Notes: generated from the letters alone by a model not told the origin. Numbered from the stretch's first letter, positions 55,467 to 63,687 are shown. The stretch is 64,000 bases of DNA from Rhodobiaceae bacterium (GCA_020637895.1 JACKJP010000003.1:443333-507332), one strand, 5' to 3'. Program-made: numbers and translations.

Positions 55467-55676
55467 TTAATTTTTTAATTTCGGACGCCCGCCGGGTTCG
55501 TAGCGAAGGCTCCGAATGCCGGAGTTTGCCGTGTCGACCAGGTCCCCCCAGAGGCCGAGGGGCGATCGGCAATGAGAGCAACTCACGGCCTCCAGACGGT
55601 CTATTCCGGCAGCGATCAGGTCATTTTCGGTATTGCACGCTGAACAGATGGCAATTGCTTCGCTGGGCAGAGTCAT
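55467..55676 (-). CDS. Small zinc-ribbon-like protein
   Basis: A 69-residue protein (MTLPSEAIAICSACNTEN) with two CxxC pairs, CSAC and CSHC, about 21 residues apart: a probable zinc ribbon. An excellent AAGGAGGTGCGGAAA site precedes the ATG at 55676. The C-terminus is basic (YEPGGRPKLKN). Function unknown; a nucleic-acid or protein contact is plausible. Confidence 0.7.
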   Translation of the reverse strand: MTLPSEAIAICSACNTENDLIAAGIDRLEAVSCSHCRSPLGLWGDLVDTANSGIRSLRYEPGGRPKLKN

Positions 55677-55908
55677 TTTCCGCACCTCCTTCAAAGTCCG
55701 GTCAAAGCCCGCATTACCCGTTCGGGAAGGCATCGTTTCCGACGCGACCCAACCGAAGGCTAGGTCTGTCTCCGATGCCGATCCAATTGCATTTGTTAAG
55801 CCGAAGTGGGGCGCCGCGATCAAAATTTGAGACGGCCCGGCATTCTCCGTGATGCTTCACGCCCGCTCGCCCTAGCGGCGCAGATCCACCCAACCGAAAG
55901 GAAAAACG

Positions 55909-56331
55909 ATGCCAGAAACAAACGGCGCGCCAACCCGGCGATCAAGTCGCCGCGCCAGCAACCGTCCGGACAATGTCGTGTCGCTGGCAAGCGAGCTGCA
56001 AGACATTCGCGCCGTTTCCGCCGCCGTAGACGAGGCGCTGGATACCCTCTCGGCGGCGTTGCGAAGCCTTGAGGTCGAAACCAATCGCTTCGCGCAACGC
56101 TGGCAGGAAGGGGTAATCGATACGCGCCAGATCCAGACAATCATATGGGCTGCGCACGTGCATGAACGGCTGATGCAGGAGATGGGGGGCTTCGGCCAAT
56201 ATCTGCAGAACGTCCACAACACGCCCAGCGCGTGGGCTGTGCCGGTGGCGAACTGGGTGCCGGAAGCCGAGAGCCTGGTGACCGACACGGCAAAGGTAAA
56301 ATCCAATGGAGACGCAAATGATCGAGCATAG
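55909..56331 (+). CDS. Hypothetical protein upstream of scaffold-like gene
   Basis: A 140-residue helical protein with a basic start (RRSSRRASNRPDN) and long helix ELQDIRAVSAAVDEALDTLS. No family recognised. AAAGGAAAAACG precedes the ATG. It overlaps the following scaffold-like gene by 14 bases, so it belongs to the phage set by position. Confidence 0.6.
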   Translation: MPETNGAPTRRSSRRASNRPDNVVSLASELQDIRAVSAAVDEALDTLSAALRSLEVETNRFAQRWQEGVIDTRQIQTIIWAAHVHERLMQEMGGFGQYLQNVHNTPSAWAVPVANWVPEAESLVTDTAKVKSNGDANDRA

Positions 56332-57034
56332 GGACGCACCGGTGGATTCAGCCATGCTGGACGGCGAGATCGCCGATTACCGCAAGGCGCACGAAGTGGT
56401 TTTGACCGACCAGGGCCATCCCGAGCACGGACAGCGGGTGGGCGAGCTGACGCGTCTGTATCAGCGCCGGTTCGCCGCCGACGGTGCCGGGAACGAGGGC
56501 GAGCCTGCCCAGCGGCCCGCGCAGGAGAACGGTTTTGGCGACGCGGCGACCGGCGATCTTTCCCGCTGGATGACACCACCGGAAACCGGAGCGGGCTATG
56601 AGTTTCGCGATGGCCCGATCCCCGAGGAGGTGCGCGTCGGCGATGGCCTTCAGAGCGCGCCGATCACCGTGGACCCGGCCTTCGAGGGCACCGTGCGCGA
56701 CTGGCTGCACGAGGCGGGCGCCTCGCTGGCTGATGGCGCGGCGCTGCATGCGACCTATCTTGAGGAACTGAACCAGCATGGTTTCACCGACAGCAGGCGT
56801 GATGCGCTCGCCGGCATTTCGGCGCGGCACCTCAGCGAGACCTATGGCGACCGACAGGAAGCCGCGATGAAAGCAGCCCGGCGGATGGTCAGGGAAATCG
56901 ATACGAGATTTCCAGGTGAGGGCGGCCGTCCCGGCATCGTCGAGTTTCTGGAAACGACCGGCCTCGGCAATCATCCACGTGTCATCGACGGGATGATCCG
57001 CGCCGCAAGACAGCGCGGCTATTTCACCGGCTGA
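56318..57034 (+). CDS. Scaffold-like phage protein, rearranged paralogue
   Basis: A 238-residue protein. Its N-terminal segment (DGEIADYRKAHEVVLTDQGH to LTRLYQRRF) resembles the C-terminal segment of the 32875 scaffold protein, and its C-terminal segment (VEFLETTGLGNHPRVIDGMI) resembles that protein's FPPEVVARMEAAGLGNEP segment, so the order is permuted. GGAGACGCAA favours ATG 56318 over 56306. Together with the next gene it mirrors the scaffold-toxin order of locus A. A role in head assembly is inferred. Confidence 0.65.
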   Translation: MIEHRDAPVDSAMLDGEIADYRKAHEVVLTDQGHPEHGQRVGELTRLYQRRFAADGAGNEGEPAQRPAQENGFGDAATGDLSRWMTPPETGAGYEFRDGPIPEEVRVGDGLQSAPITVDPAFEGTVRDWLHEAGASLADGAALHATYLEELNQHGFTDSRRDALAGISARHLSETYGDRQEAAMKAARRMVREIDTRFPGEGGRPGIVEFLETTGLGNHPRVIDGMIRAARQRGYFTG

Positions 57035-57063
57035 ACGACCGATTTTTCTTTCAACCTATTTGC

Positions 57064-57096
57064 GCCGCCGTGGCCCCGGGCCCGGCGGCTTTTTTT
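57064..57096 (+). terminator. Rho-independent terminator before locus B toxin gene
   Basis: GCCGCCG (57064-57070) pairs with CGGCGGC (57083-57089) and is followed by seven T. It lies just before the ribosome site GAAGGAACG of the locus B gene. Confidence 0.8.
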
Positions 57097-57116
57097 ATGT
57101 GAAGGAACGAACTTTC

Positions 57117-59657
57117 ATGCCGACATTTCCGGTTTATCAGCGCCGCGAGGGACTATCGGGCGGCACGACGGCTTCATACGGGTCGGCAGCGCCGTTTCAG
57201 GCCAGGGGCCGTGCGCTGCAGGGGCTGGGCGATGCCGTCACCGGGCTTGGCTCGGCGCTGGACCAGCGGGCGCGGCGGATTGCCGAGATGACCGAGGATG
57301 CCTGGTTCTCCAGGGCAAGGGCGGAGACGGGGCTTCAGCTTGCGCGGCAGCGGGCGGAAGGCGCGGACCCCGCAGCGCTGATCACGACGCTGGACGCGGC
57401 GCAAGCGCAGCGGACCAGCGAAGCACCCAGCGAACGTGCCGCCGGTCTCTTCGGTCAATGGACACTTCATGCGACATCGGCGCTTGCAGGGGATGCGGCG
57501 CGGTTCAAGGCGGGCAACGCGCTGGACCAGCGTGGAGCGGACTTCAATCGCGCCAGAGAGGCCAATCTGGAAGCGGCAAAATTTGGCGACGAGAGCGCCT
57601 GGGCGCGGTCTCAGGACGATCTGGCCGGTTTCAGCCAATGGGCACCGCCGGAAGAAGTGGAAGCGCAGAAGGCCGAGAGCGAGCGGCTGTTCCGCTTCGC
57701 CAGAGCCGAGCACGCCGTCGCCTCCGATCCGCAGGGGTTCCTCGACGCGATCGCACGCGGCAATGACGAAGCGCTGGCAGGGCTTGGCGACGACGAACGG
57801 CAGGGTCTGACCGAACAGGCGCAAGCGCAACTCGACGCGCAGCGGCGCGATGCCGGCGCGCAACGGGTTGCGGACATCGCGCGGCAAAGCCGGGAACTGC
57901 TGGCGCGGATTGCCTCGGGCGATCCGGCCATCACCGCCCATGCGATCAGCAATCTCGGATTGCCGGAGCAGAACACTCAAAAGCTGCAGCATGCGCTTGA
58001 GGCCAAACAGGCGCAGAACGCGCAGGTCGATGATGTCTTCAGGCGCCTGAACGAAGGCGGGGTCTTCGACCCGAAAGATACCAACGAGCGCCTTGCCGTC
58101 TCAAAGGCCTATGAGGCCGCAGCGAAGGGCGGCGACCTCTTCGGCGAGGATGCCTCGGCCCGCGACACGACGCTCTACCTGGCGGGGAGCACCGGCGTCG
58201 TGCCCGAAGCCGTGCTTTCCACGCTGCGCGGTGCCTTCGCCTCCGACGATCCTGCTCGCATCGCCGCCGCGACCAGGCTCGCCGCCGACCTCAACGAGGC
58301 CAGCCCCGACGCCCTTGCCGATGCGGGGGCGGGCACTATCGCCGGCATCGGCACCGAATACACCCGCCTGACCACCGAAATGGGCCTTTCGCCCGAGCAG
58401 GCAGCGGGGCGGCTGATGTCGTTGCTTCGCGACGCGGGCAAAGCGGTCGGAAGCATTGCCGACCTCTTCCTGCCGACGGCAGCAAACGCGGCCATGCCGA
58501 ATGCGGCTACAGCCGGTGTCGATCAAGACGCAGGCAAGCCAGACCGTCCGGCGGCAGAGGATGGCAAATATCGCGAGGCCAATGCCGCCGTGACAATAGG
58601 GCGCGTAGCCACGCGCCCTCAGTCACCTCTTTGGAAAATGCTCGAGAAGGTTTTCCCGGGGATGGCAGCGACGCTGATGCCGCTGCTGAATCCGGAGGCG
58701 AAGCTTGAGGCAGGCGACTTCGACGAGATCGTCAACGTTCAGGGCGGGATGGCGGGTGTACGGAAAATCGGCGATCCGACAAAGCCGATCATTACGTTTG
58801 TCACCGCCGATGGCATGTCCGCAGCTTTCCAGACGGTCATGAACGAAAATGGCGAGCTTGTTCCGGTGTCCGGTCTTTACTTCGAGTCGGATGGGACGAC
58901 AACGCTCGCTACGAAGCAAGACATGGCTGAACTTTGGAACAGCTATGCCGAAAATGCCCAGGTTGAATCCGGGATTGGATTTGTCGCCCAAAGCCAATCG
59001 GCTGGCGGCGAGGGCGACGACGAGGAAGAACAAGGCAAGCCGGGCACGGGCGAGGGCGAGGAGGGCGCGGAAGACCCGGCAGGAGACGACGCCGAGACGC
59101 CCGAGCGAAAGCTGATCCGTAGCTCCGATGGTACCTATTTCCTATCCGGACAAAATGGCGGGCCACCGCTTGAACCGGAGCCGGACGAAGAGCCTGAAGG
59201 GACGCCACCTGCAGAAGAGCCGCCGAAACCGAAAGGCCATTCCAGCTCAAAGGTTATCGCTGAGTTGGCGGCACATGTCGTCACGCATATTTTTGATGGT
59301 GAAGTAAAAATAAACCCAGATACAGGCGAGAAGTACAGTACCGGTGGGCACTACTTGCATTCCAAGTTCGTGCATTTCAGGAAACTATATAAAAACCCTA
59401 CGCAGAACGGTATAGAGTCTCATTATATTTCGCTACCTGATCCTGATACCGGGGAATTGATTCCAAAAGGCCCGCCATCGCATTTTTTCCCCAGAAACTG
59501 GACAGAGGAAGAGATAATTCGCTCAATTCTTGAGGCGGCGGACAATGCAACCCACTTCAAGGGCAATGTGTGGATTGGGAAGTCAGCGGGCGGACTGAAA
59601 ATTAACATCGTTGTTGATGCGGCAGGCCGTATAGTTTCGGCTTGGCCGATGCCCTAG
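57117..59657 (+). CDS. Virion-type protein with C-terminal EndoU-like tip (candidate polymorphic toxin, locus B)
   Basis: An 846-residue protein whose first ~460 residues nearly match the locus A protein (MPTFPVYQRREGLSGG onward, through DVFRRLNEGGVFDPKDTNER). After the conserved FLPTAANAA comes a different region with an acidic linker (EGDDEEEQGKPGTGEGEEG) and a ~105-residue tip: GGHYLHSKFVHF (GGH at 743-745), FFPRNWTEEEIIRSILEA (from about 790), WIGKSAGGLKINIV and the end IVSAWPMP. The GGH, FPxxW and GL-I...P pattern resembles bacterial EndoU-type RNase toxins. The N-terminal part is probably the T7-like large internal virion protein, in the expected place after gp14. Activity is inferred. 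Confidence 0.77.
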   Translation: MPTFPVYQRREGLSGGTTASYGSAAPFQARGRALQGLGDAVTGLGSALDQRARRIAEMTEDAWFSRARAETGLQLARQRAEGADPAALITTLDAAQAQRTSEAPSERAAGLFGQWTLHATSALAGDAARFKAGNALDQRGADFNRAREANLEAAKFGDESAWARSQDDLAGFSQWAPPEEVEAQKAESERLFRFARAEHAVASDPQGFLDAIARGNDEALAGLGDDERQGLTEQAQAQLDAQRRDAGAQRVADIARQSRELLARIASGDPAITAHAISNLGLPEQNTQKLQHALEAKQAQNAQVDDVFRRLNEGGVFDPKDTNERLAVSKAYEAAAKGGDLFGEDASARDTTLYLAGSTGVVPEAVLSTLRGAFASDDPARIAAATRLAADLNEASPDALADAGAGTIAGIGTEYTRLTTEMGLSPEQAAGRLMSLLRDAGKAVGSIADLFLPTAANAAMPNAATAGVDQDAGKPDRPAAEDGKYREANAAVTIGRVATRPQSPLWKMLEKVFPGMAATLMPLLNPEAKLEAGDFDEIVNVQGGMAGVRKIGDPTKPIITFVTADGMSAAFQTVMNENGELVPVSGLYFESDGTTTLATKQDMAELWNSYAENAQVESGIGFVAQSQSAGGEGDDEEEQGKPGTGEGEEGAEDPAGDDAETPERKLIRSSDGTYFLSGQNGGPPLEPEPDEEPEGTPPAEEPPKPKGHSSSKVIAELAAHVVTHIFDGEVKINPDTGEKYSTGGHYLHSKFVHFRKLYKNPTQNGIESHYISLPDPDTGELIPKGPPSHFFPRNWTEEEIIRSILEAADNATHFKGNVWIGKSAGGLKINIVVDAAGRIVSAWPMP

Positions 59658-59666
59658 AGGAACCAC

Positions 59667-60200
59667 ATGATGAAGACCGAAATGCATTTCAAGCCTCGCG
59701 GCGGGGAGCACGGCGACGACGTAATCCTTGCCGATGCAATGGGCGCAATGATGCTAGCCTACTGGATGCACTGTGAAATTCAGGTGCCGGACGATGCGCT
59801 TGACGAAGAATTGTCCTTTCTGGACGCTCTCGAAGAGCGAAAACCGCCTGCCGCGTTTATCGGCTATGGCAACTATGTCGGGTACTGGGTCTGCAGGAAC
59901 TACCTGCTGCTGTCGACGGCGTATAGTGACGATCTGGGATTGGTCACCGCTGCCCAGGCGCGTGCGGCGCTTCTCGCCTATCGCGCCTATGACGAGGCTG
60001 GCCGAAAGCCGATGACGGTTGAAATTGAGTATGAAGCCGAAGGCGAAGAGGCATTGCGCCTATTTGTTGAGATTTCCGGCTACAAATCCATTAAGGACAT
60101 TCGTCGCATCGACCTCAAGACGGCCGATCCGGTCGTTTTCGGCCGCCTCCAGGATGCATACGGGATCGTGCCGGAAAATGCTGTCATCGAAGATAGTTGA
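59667..60200 (+). CDS. Candidate immunity protein B1
   Basis: A 177-residue acidic protein (MMKTEMHFKPRGGEHGDD) with FIGYGNYVGYWVCRNYLLL and RAYDEAGRKPMTVEIEYEAE. It aligns with the 60300 and 61918 proteins over the GxGNxxGxxxxxNY and TVxxEYxAxGxEA segments. GAGGAACCAC gives a good ribosome site 9 bases after the toxin gene. This is the expected partner of the EndoU-like tip. Immunity function by context. Confidence 0.65.
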   Translation: MMKTEMHFKPRGGEHGDDVILADAMGAMMLAYWMHCEIQVPDDALDEELSFLDALEERKPPAAFIGYGNYVGYWVCRNYLLLSTAYSDDLGLVTAAQARAALLAYRAYDEAGRKPMTVEIEYEAEGEEALRLFVEISGYKSIKDIRRIDLKTADPVVFGRLQDAYGIVPENAVIEDS

Positions 60201-60203
60201 GTT

Positions 60204-60278
60204 CGGTCGCGGGGGGGTGAGATTGACTTTAGCAGAGAGCCCAATGGCAAAATCAATTCATTCTATCCACTGCTGTAG
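60204..60278 (+). pseudogene. 3' relic of an EndoU-like toxin tip
   Basis: About 20 codons in the frame ending at the TAG at 60276 read GEIDFSREPNGKINSFYPLL, matching the end of the orphan tip at 61899 (TIEFVREPSGQIISFYPKL). A run of seven G upstream breaks the frame. It is a leftover of a second toxin tip, positioned just before its probable immunity gene at 60300. Confidence 0.75.
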
Positions 60279-60299
60279 CCAAACAGATGACGTGTTCTT

Positions 60300-60782
60300 A
60301 TGAAAGAATCGTTGAGCTTTGAATTCGATCAAGAGCAACGGAGGGTTTTTTCCTCTGATGGCCATGGTGCAAGCATTCTTGCCTCGTGGCTTGGCAGCGA
60401 CAACCCGGGCTTGGAAGATCCCTACGAAGACATAGAGAGCCACGCCCAAGAAAAGCGTCCCTTCGCATACCACGGCATGGGTAATAACACCGGCATCTAC
60501 CAATTTGAAAATTACGTTTTCGTGCGTAGCGAAACCGACCGGTTGGAGGAAATGCAGGTGCTGATGACAGCGGAGCAGGTGCGGAGTCTCCTTGCCGCCT
60601 ATGACGCATTTTGGAAAGGCGATCACCGTCCAACCACCGTCGACGTTGAATACATTGCGACAGGCAAGGAAGCGAAGACTCAATTTGAAAAACTTGCCGG
60701 CAGAAAGATCGGCAAGCCGCGCGTCTGCGCGTGGCTTGACAGGGAGAAGGCCGCTGAGGCCGCCGCCAAGGGTGGGGCGTAA
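60300..60782 (+). CDS. Candidate immunity protein B2
   Basis: A 160-residue acidic protein (MKESLSFEFDQEQRRVF). From residue 32 on (SDNPGLEDPYEDIESHAQEK, YHGMGNNTGIYQFENYVFV, TVDVEYIATGKEAKTQFEKL) it is nearly the same as the 61918 protein, while the first 30 residues differ. No strong ribosome site is visible. It belongs to the same family as B1. The matching toxin is reduced to the relic just upstream. Confidence 0.68.
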   Translation: MKESLSFEFDQEQRRVFSSDGHGASILASWLGSDNPGLEDPYEDIESHAQEKRPFAYHGMGNNTGIYQFENYVFVRSETDRLEEMQVLMTAEQVRSLLAAYDAFWKGDHRPTTVDVEYIATGKEAKTQFEKLAGRKIGKPRVCAWLDREKAAEAAAKGGA

Positions 60783-60890
60783 ACACGAGCACAGCGCCCA
60801 CGCCGCCAGAGGACCAACTTTCCCTGTTCTAGCCCACCCGCCGCCTTTGGGCGGCGTTTTCATTTTCCATCCCAGGCCCGCTTCGGTGGG
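60395..60890. repeat. Direct repeat shared with 62013-62510
   Basis: About 500 bases, comprising most of the immunity gene and its double-hairpin downstream region, are repeated about 1.62 kb away with few differences. This indicates a recent duplication of an immunity-terminator unit. Confidence 0.85.
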
Positions 60891-60897
60891 TTTTTTT
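60839..60897 (+). terminator. Paired hairpins after immunity B2
   Basis: CGCCGCC-TTTG-GGCGGCG (60839-60856) with TTTT, then CCCGCTTCGGTGGG (60877-60890) with seven T. Similar to the structures at 36933 and 62458. Confidence 0.8.
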
Positions 60898-60904
60898 GTT
60901 GCCC

Positions 60905-61899
60905 GGACCTTCGAGATCGAGATCGAGGGCCGGACAACAACCGCCCCCGTCATCGGGTGGTCCGCCGCCAAGGTTCCGCTCGCCGATTTCGCCGAAAGCT
61001 GGAACCGGCTGGTCGAAAACGCGCCGGCAGACGCTGGCCTCGCGATGGTGGCGCAGAGTCAATCGGCCGGCGGCGAGGACGACGACGAGGAAGATGAAGG
61101 CAAGCCAACCACCGGCGAGGGCGAGGAGGGCGCGGAAGACCCACCCATGGACATGGGCGGGGAGAACCCGCTGACGCCGCCGGGCGGCCAAGAGCCTGAG
61201 CAAGACCCGCAGAACAACCGCCCGTCGCCCCCCGGCGCGCCGCGCCTGACCGGGCGTCTACCAAGGCGCGACCCTTCGGACGGGATTGGCCCCGACGATG
61301 AAGACAGGGATGATCCTCAGAACGGCGACCCGACCGCAGCTGACGGCACGGCGAAAGAGCCTGAAAGGCAACGGCAATCGCGCGAGGAAGCCAAGCCCAC
61401 TGCCTATCTAAATGGCGGCTTCCCGATCTATGATGATGAGACCGCGCCGCTGCCCGACCCGAATGACCCGAAAGACCCGTTCTGGCTTCGCACCGACCGC
61501 GATCTTCTCGCCCGCATCATTCGCAAGACAATGAACGGGCAAATTGTTCATATCAAAATAGGTGCATACAGAGAGATACGCGTCTACGGCGGCCACTTTG
61601 CGGATGGCCAATCGGTCAGGATTGTGCGGACCATCACGACCAACAACAAGGGCGTTCGCCTCGCTGAAATTGAAATATATGATCCACAGACGCGCAACTG
61701 GTACTCAAAGCCGAAGAAAACGACGGTCTTCCCCACAAGCTGGTCGCGCCAAAGAGTGATGTACGAGGCTCGCAAGGCATTCGAAAATGCGACGCAAGCA
61801 GAAGGAAAACTGTGGCGCGGGCGATCGCCGAGCGGTTTGACAATCGAGTTTGTTCGGGAGCCAAGCGGACAGATCATTTCATTCTACCCGAAACTGTAG
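60905..61899 (+). pseudogene. Orphan EndoU-like toxin module, locus B
   Basis: An open frame without a proper start after the B2 terminator. It begins inside a linker similar to the 57117 protein (VAQSQSAGGEDDDEEDEGKP, GEGEEGAEDP), has a long proline-, glycine- and aspartate-rich stretch, and ends with a ~150-residue EndoU-like tip: VYGGHFADGQ, TTVFPTSWSRQRV, KLWRGRSPSGLTIEF and ISFYPKL. The tip aligns with the locus B toxin tip at each of these points. Upstream codons of the same frame overlap the immunity gene and are not considered part of it. It would need recombination into the full gene to be made. Confidence 0.72.
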
Positions 61900-61917
61900 C
61901 GAAAAAGGGAAATCAGC

Positions 61918-62400
61918 ATGAAAGGGAAGATTTTATTGAAGATTCATGATGACGGGTACAGCGACCCCCGAGGAGACGTAGAAGGTGCGAGGTGGTTAGC
62001 CGCGTGGCTATCCAGCGACAACCCGGGCATCGAGGATCCCTACGAAGACATAGAGAGCCACGCCCAAGAAAAGCGTCCCTTCGCCTATCACGGCATGGGT
62101 AATAATTCCGGCATCTACCAATTCGAAAATTACGTTTTTGTGCGCAGCGAAACCGACCGGTTGGAGGAAATACAGGTGCTGATGACAGCCGAGCAGGTGC
62201 GGAGTCTCCTTGCAGCTTATGACGCTTTTTGGAACGGTCACCGCAGTCCGACCACCATCGACGTCGAATTCATCGCTACGGGCAAGGAAGCCAAGACGCA
62301 GTTTGAAAAGCTTGCGGGCGTCGAACTCGGTAAACCGCTCATTATCGAGTGGATCGACGAGGAGAATGCTGCCGAGGCCGCCGCCAAGGGCAGGGCGTGA
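61918..62400 (+). CDS. Candidate immunity protein B3
   Basis: A 160-residue acidic protein (MKGKILLKIHDDGYSDP), nearly identical from residue 32 to protein B2 but with a different first part. AGGGAAATCAGC is a good ribosome site. It lies 18 bases after the orphan EndoU-like tip, as an immunity gene should. A 3' copy of this family is the relic at 41889-42042. Confidence 0.68.
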   Translation: MKGKILLKIHDDGYSDPRGDVEGARWLAAWLSSDNPGIEDPYEDIESHAQEKRPFAYHGMGNNSGIYQFENYVFVRSETDRLEEIQVLMTAEQVRSLLAAYDAFWNGHRSPTTIDVEFIATGKEAKTQFEKLAGVELGKPLIIEWIDEENAAEAAAKGRA

Positions 62401-62457
62401 ACACGAGCGCAAGCGCCCATGCCGCCTGACGACCGGCTTTCCCTGTTCTAGCTCACC

Positions 62458-62516
62458 CGCCGCCTTTGGGCGGCGTTTTCATTTTCCATTCCAGGCCCGC
62501 TTCGGCGGGCCTTTCT
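62458..62516 (+). terminator. Paired hairpins after immunity B3
   Basis: CGCCGCC-TTTG-GGCGGCG (62458-62475) plus TTTT, then GGCCCGCTTCGGCGGGCC (62494-62511) followed by a T-rich tract. It immediately precedes the ribosome site of the tail-fibre-like gene. Confidence 0.82.
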
Positions 62517-62537
62517 TTTTCGCGAAGGAGCCAACCC

Positions 62538-63668
62538 ATGGGCATTTCAGACTACAGCGCCACCGAGGCGGAAAACACCACTGTGCCCGGCACGCCGCCG
62601 ATCGAGATCGGCAAGGGCAACCTCTCGCCGCAGGGGCACGACATCCAGCGCCAGGCGTTGCAGCGCCTGATGGCTGACCTGAAGACATTCAGCATCAGCG
62701 CGAAAGGGCAGAAGAACCGGCTGATCAACGGCGACGGGCAGATCAACCAGCGCGGTGCCTCAACCGGTATCTCGGACGATGAATATGCCCATGACCGCCA
62801 CTATGCCCTGACGCAGAGCGGGGACATCAGCGTCTCCACCCTGACGGCCCCGGCCAGCGGGATCGGCCACATGATGCGGCTGACGCAGGCAAACGCCAGC
62901 GCGCAGCGCTTCGGCTATGCGCAGATCATCGAGGCGGCTGAGACCTATGCGCTGCGGGGCCGGACGGTGACGCTGGGCGGGCAACTGCGCCACTCGGCCA
63001 CCGCGCAGCTGCGCTTCGCCATTCTGGAATGGACCGGCACCGCCGACAGCGTGACCAGCGACGCGATCTGGGACTGGACGAGCAGCACCTATGCCGGCTC
63101 GAATTTTTTCAAGGCGATCAATACGAACGTGCTTGCCGTGGGCGCGACCACACCGACGGCCGCGGCCATCACCGATTTTCACCTGACGGCAGAGATTGGC
63201 GCCAGCGCCAACAACCTTACGGTTCTGATCTGGACCGAAGGCGAGACCGCGCAGAACGAGACGCTGGACCTGCGCTGGTATCTCTGCGAGGGCGACCTGA
63301 CCGGGGCGACGGACTTCCCCGATGTGGACCTGGCAGGGGAGATGGTGAGGTGCTTCCGGTTCTACTACGCGTATACGATATCGCTAGGAGCGTACGGCTT
63401 GGTTATGGGCGCTCGGTCAGCCTCCGTTTGCAGCGGTACATTGCCTTTTCCTACCCACATGAGGATCGCTCCAAGCTTTAGTTATTTCGGTACGCCCGGG
63501 CTTCTTGGTGTAGGAACGGAAAGTCTGGATTCTCTGACATCCTTCGCGAGTGTTCAAGTTAGTGGGTTGAACTGGACAGATATTGGTGCTCCATTTTCAA
63601 GTTTGGCTGCTTATGGACTGACAGGAGTGGCTGGAGCACTTGTACTGATTTTCAGCGCAGAATTATAA
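62538..63668 (+). CDS. Phage tail fibre-like protein
   Basis: A 376-residue protein. It begins MGISDYSATEAENTTVPGTP, includes NRLINGDGQINQRG, a frequent tail-fibre motif, a beta-rich carbohydrate-binding-like middle (AQLRFAILEWTGTADS, LTVLIWTEGETAQNETL), and a distinct C-terminus from RCFRFYYAYTISLGAYGLVM that would be the receptor tip. GAAGGAG precedes the ATG at 62538. Last phage gene seen; the C-terminal third appears less GC-rich than the rest. Confidence 0.75.
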   Translation: MGISDYSATEAENTTVPGTPPIEIGKGNLSPQGHDIQRQALQRLMADLKTFSISAKGQKNRLINGDGQINQRGASTGISDDEYAHDRHYALTQSGDISVSTLTAPASGIGHMMRLTQANASAQRFGYAQIIEAAETYALRGRTVTLGGQLRHSATAQLRFAILEWTGTADSVTSDAIWDWTSSTYAGSNFFKAINTNVLAVGATTPTAAAITDFHLTAEIGASANNLTVLIWTEGETAQNETLDLRWYLCEGDLTGATDFPDVDLAGEMVRCFRFYYAYTISLGAYGLVMGARSASVCSGTLPFPTHMRIAPSFSYFGTPGLLGVGTESLDSLTSFASVQVSGLNWTDIGAPFSSLAAYGLTGVAGALVLIFSAEL

Positions 63669-63687
63669 AAAAGAACATTGTCTTATT

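Noticed and set aside
60592..60904. Extending the orphan EndoU module upstream to 60592
   Set aside because: That stretch is the alternative frame of immunity gene B2 and its terminator hairpins; homology to the toxin linker begins only after them.
9339..63668. Functional gene transfer agent
   Set aside because: Virion genes without replication or integration functions fit a gene transfer agent, but the large terminase is broken and nothing shows particle production; only a domesticated or decayed element can be claimed.
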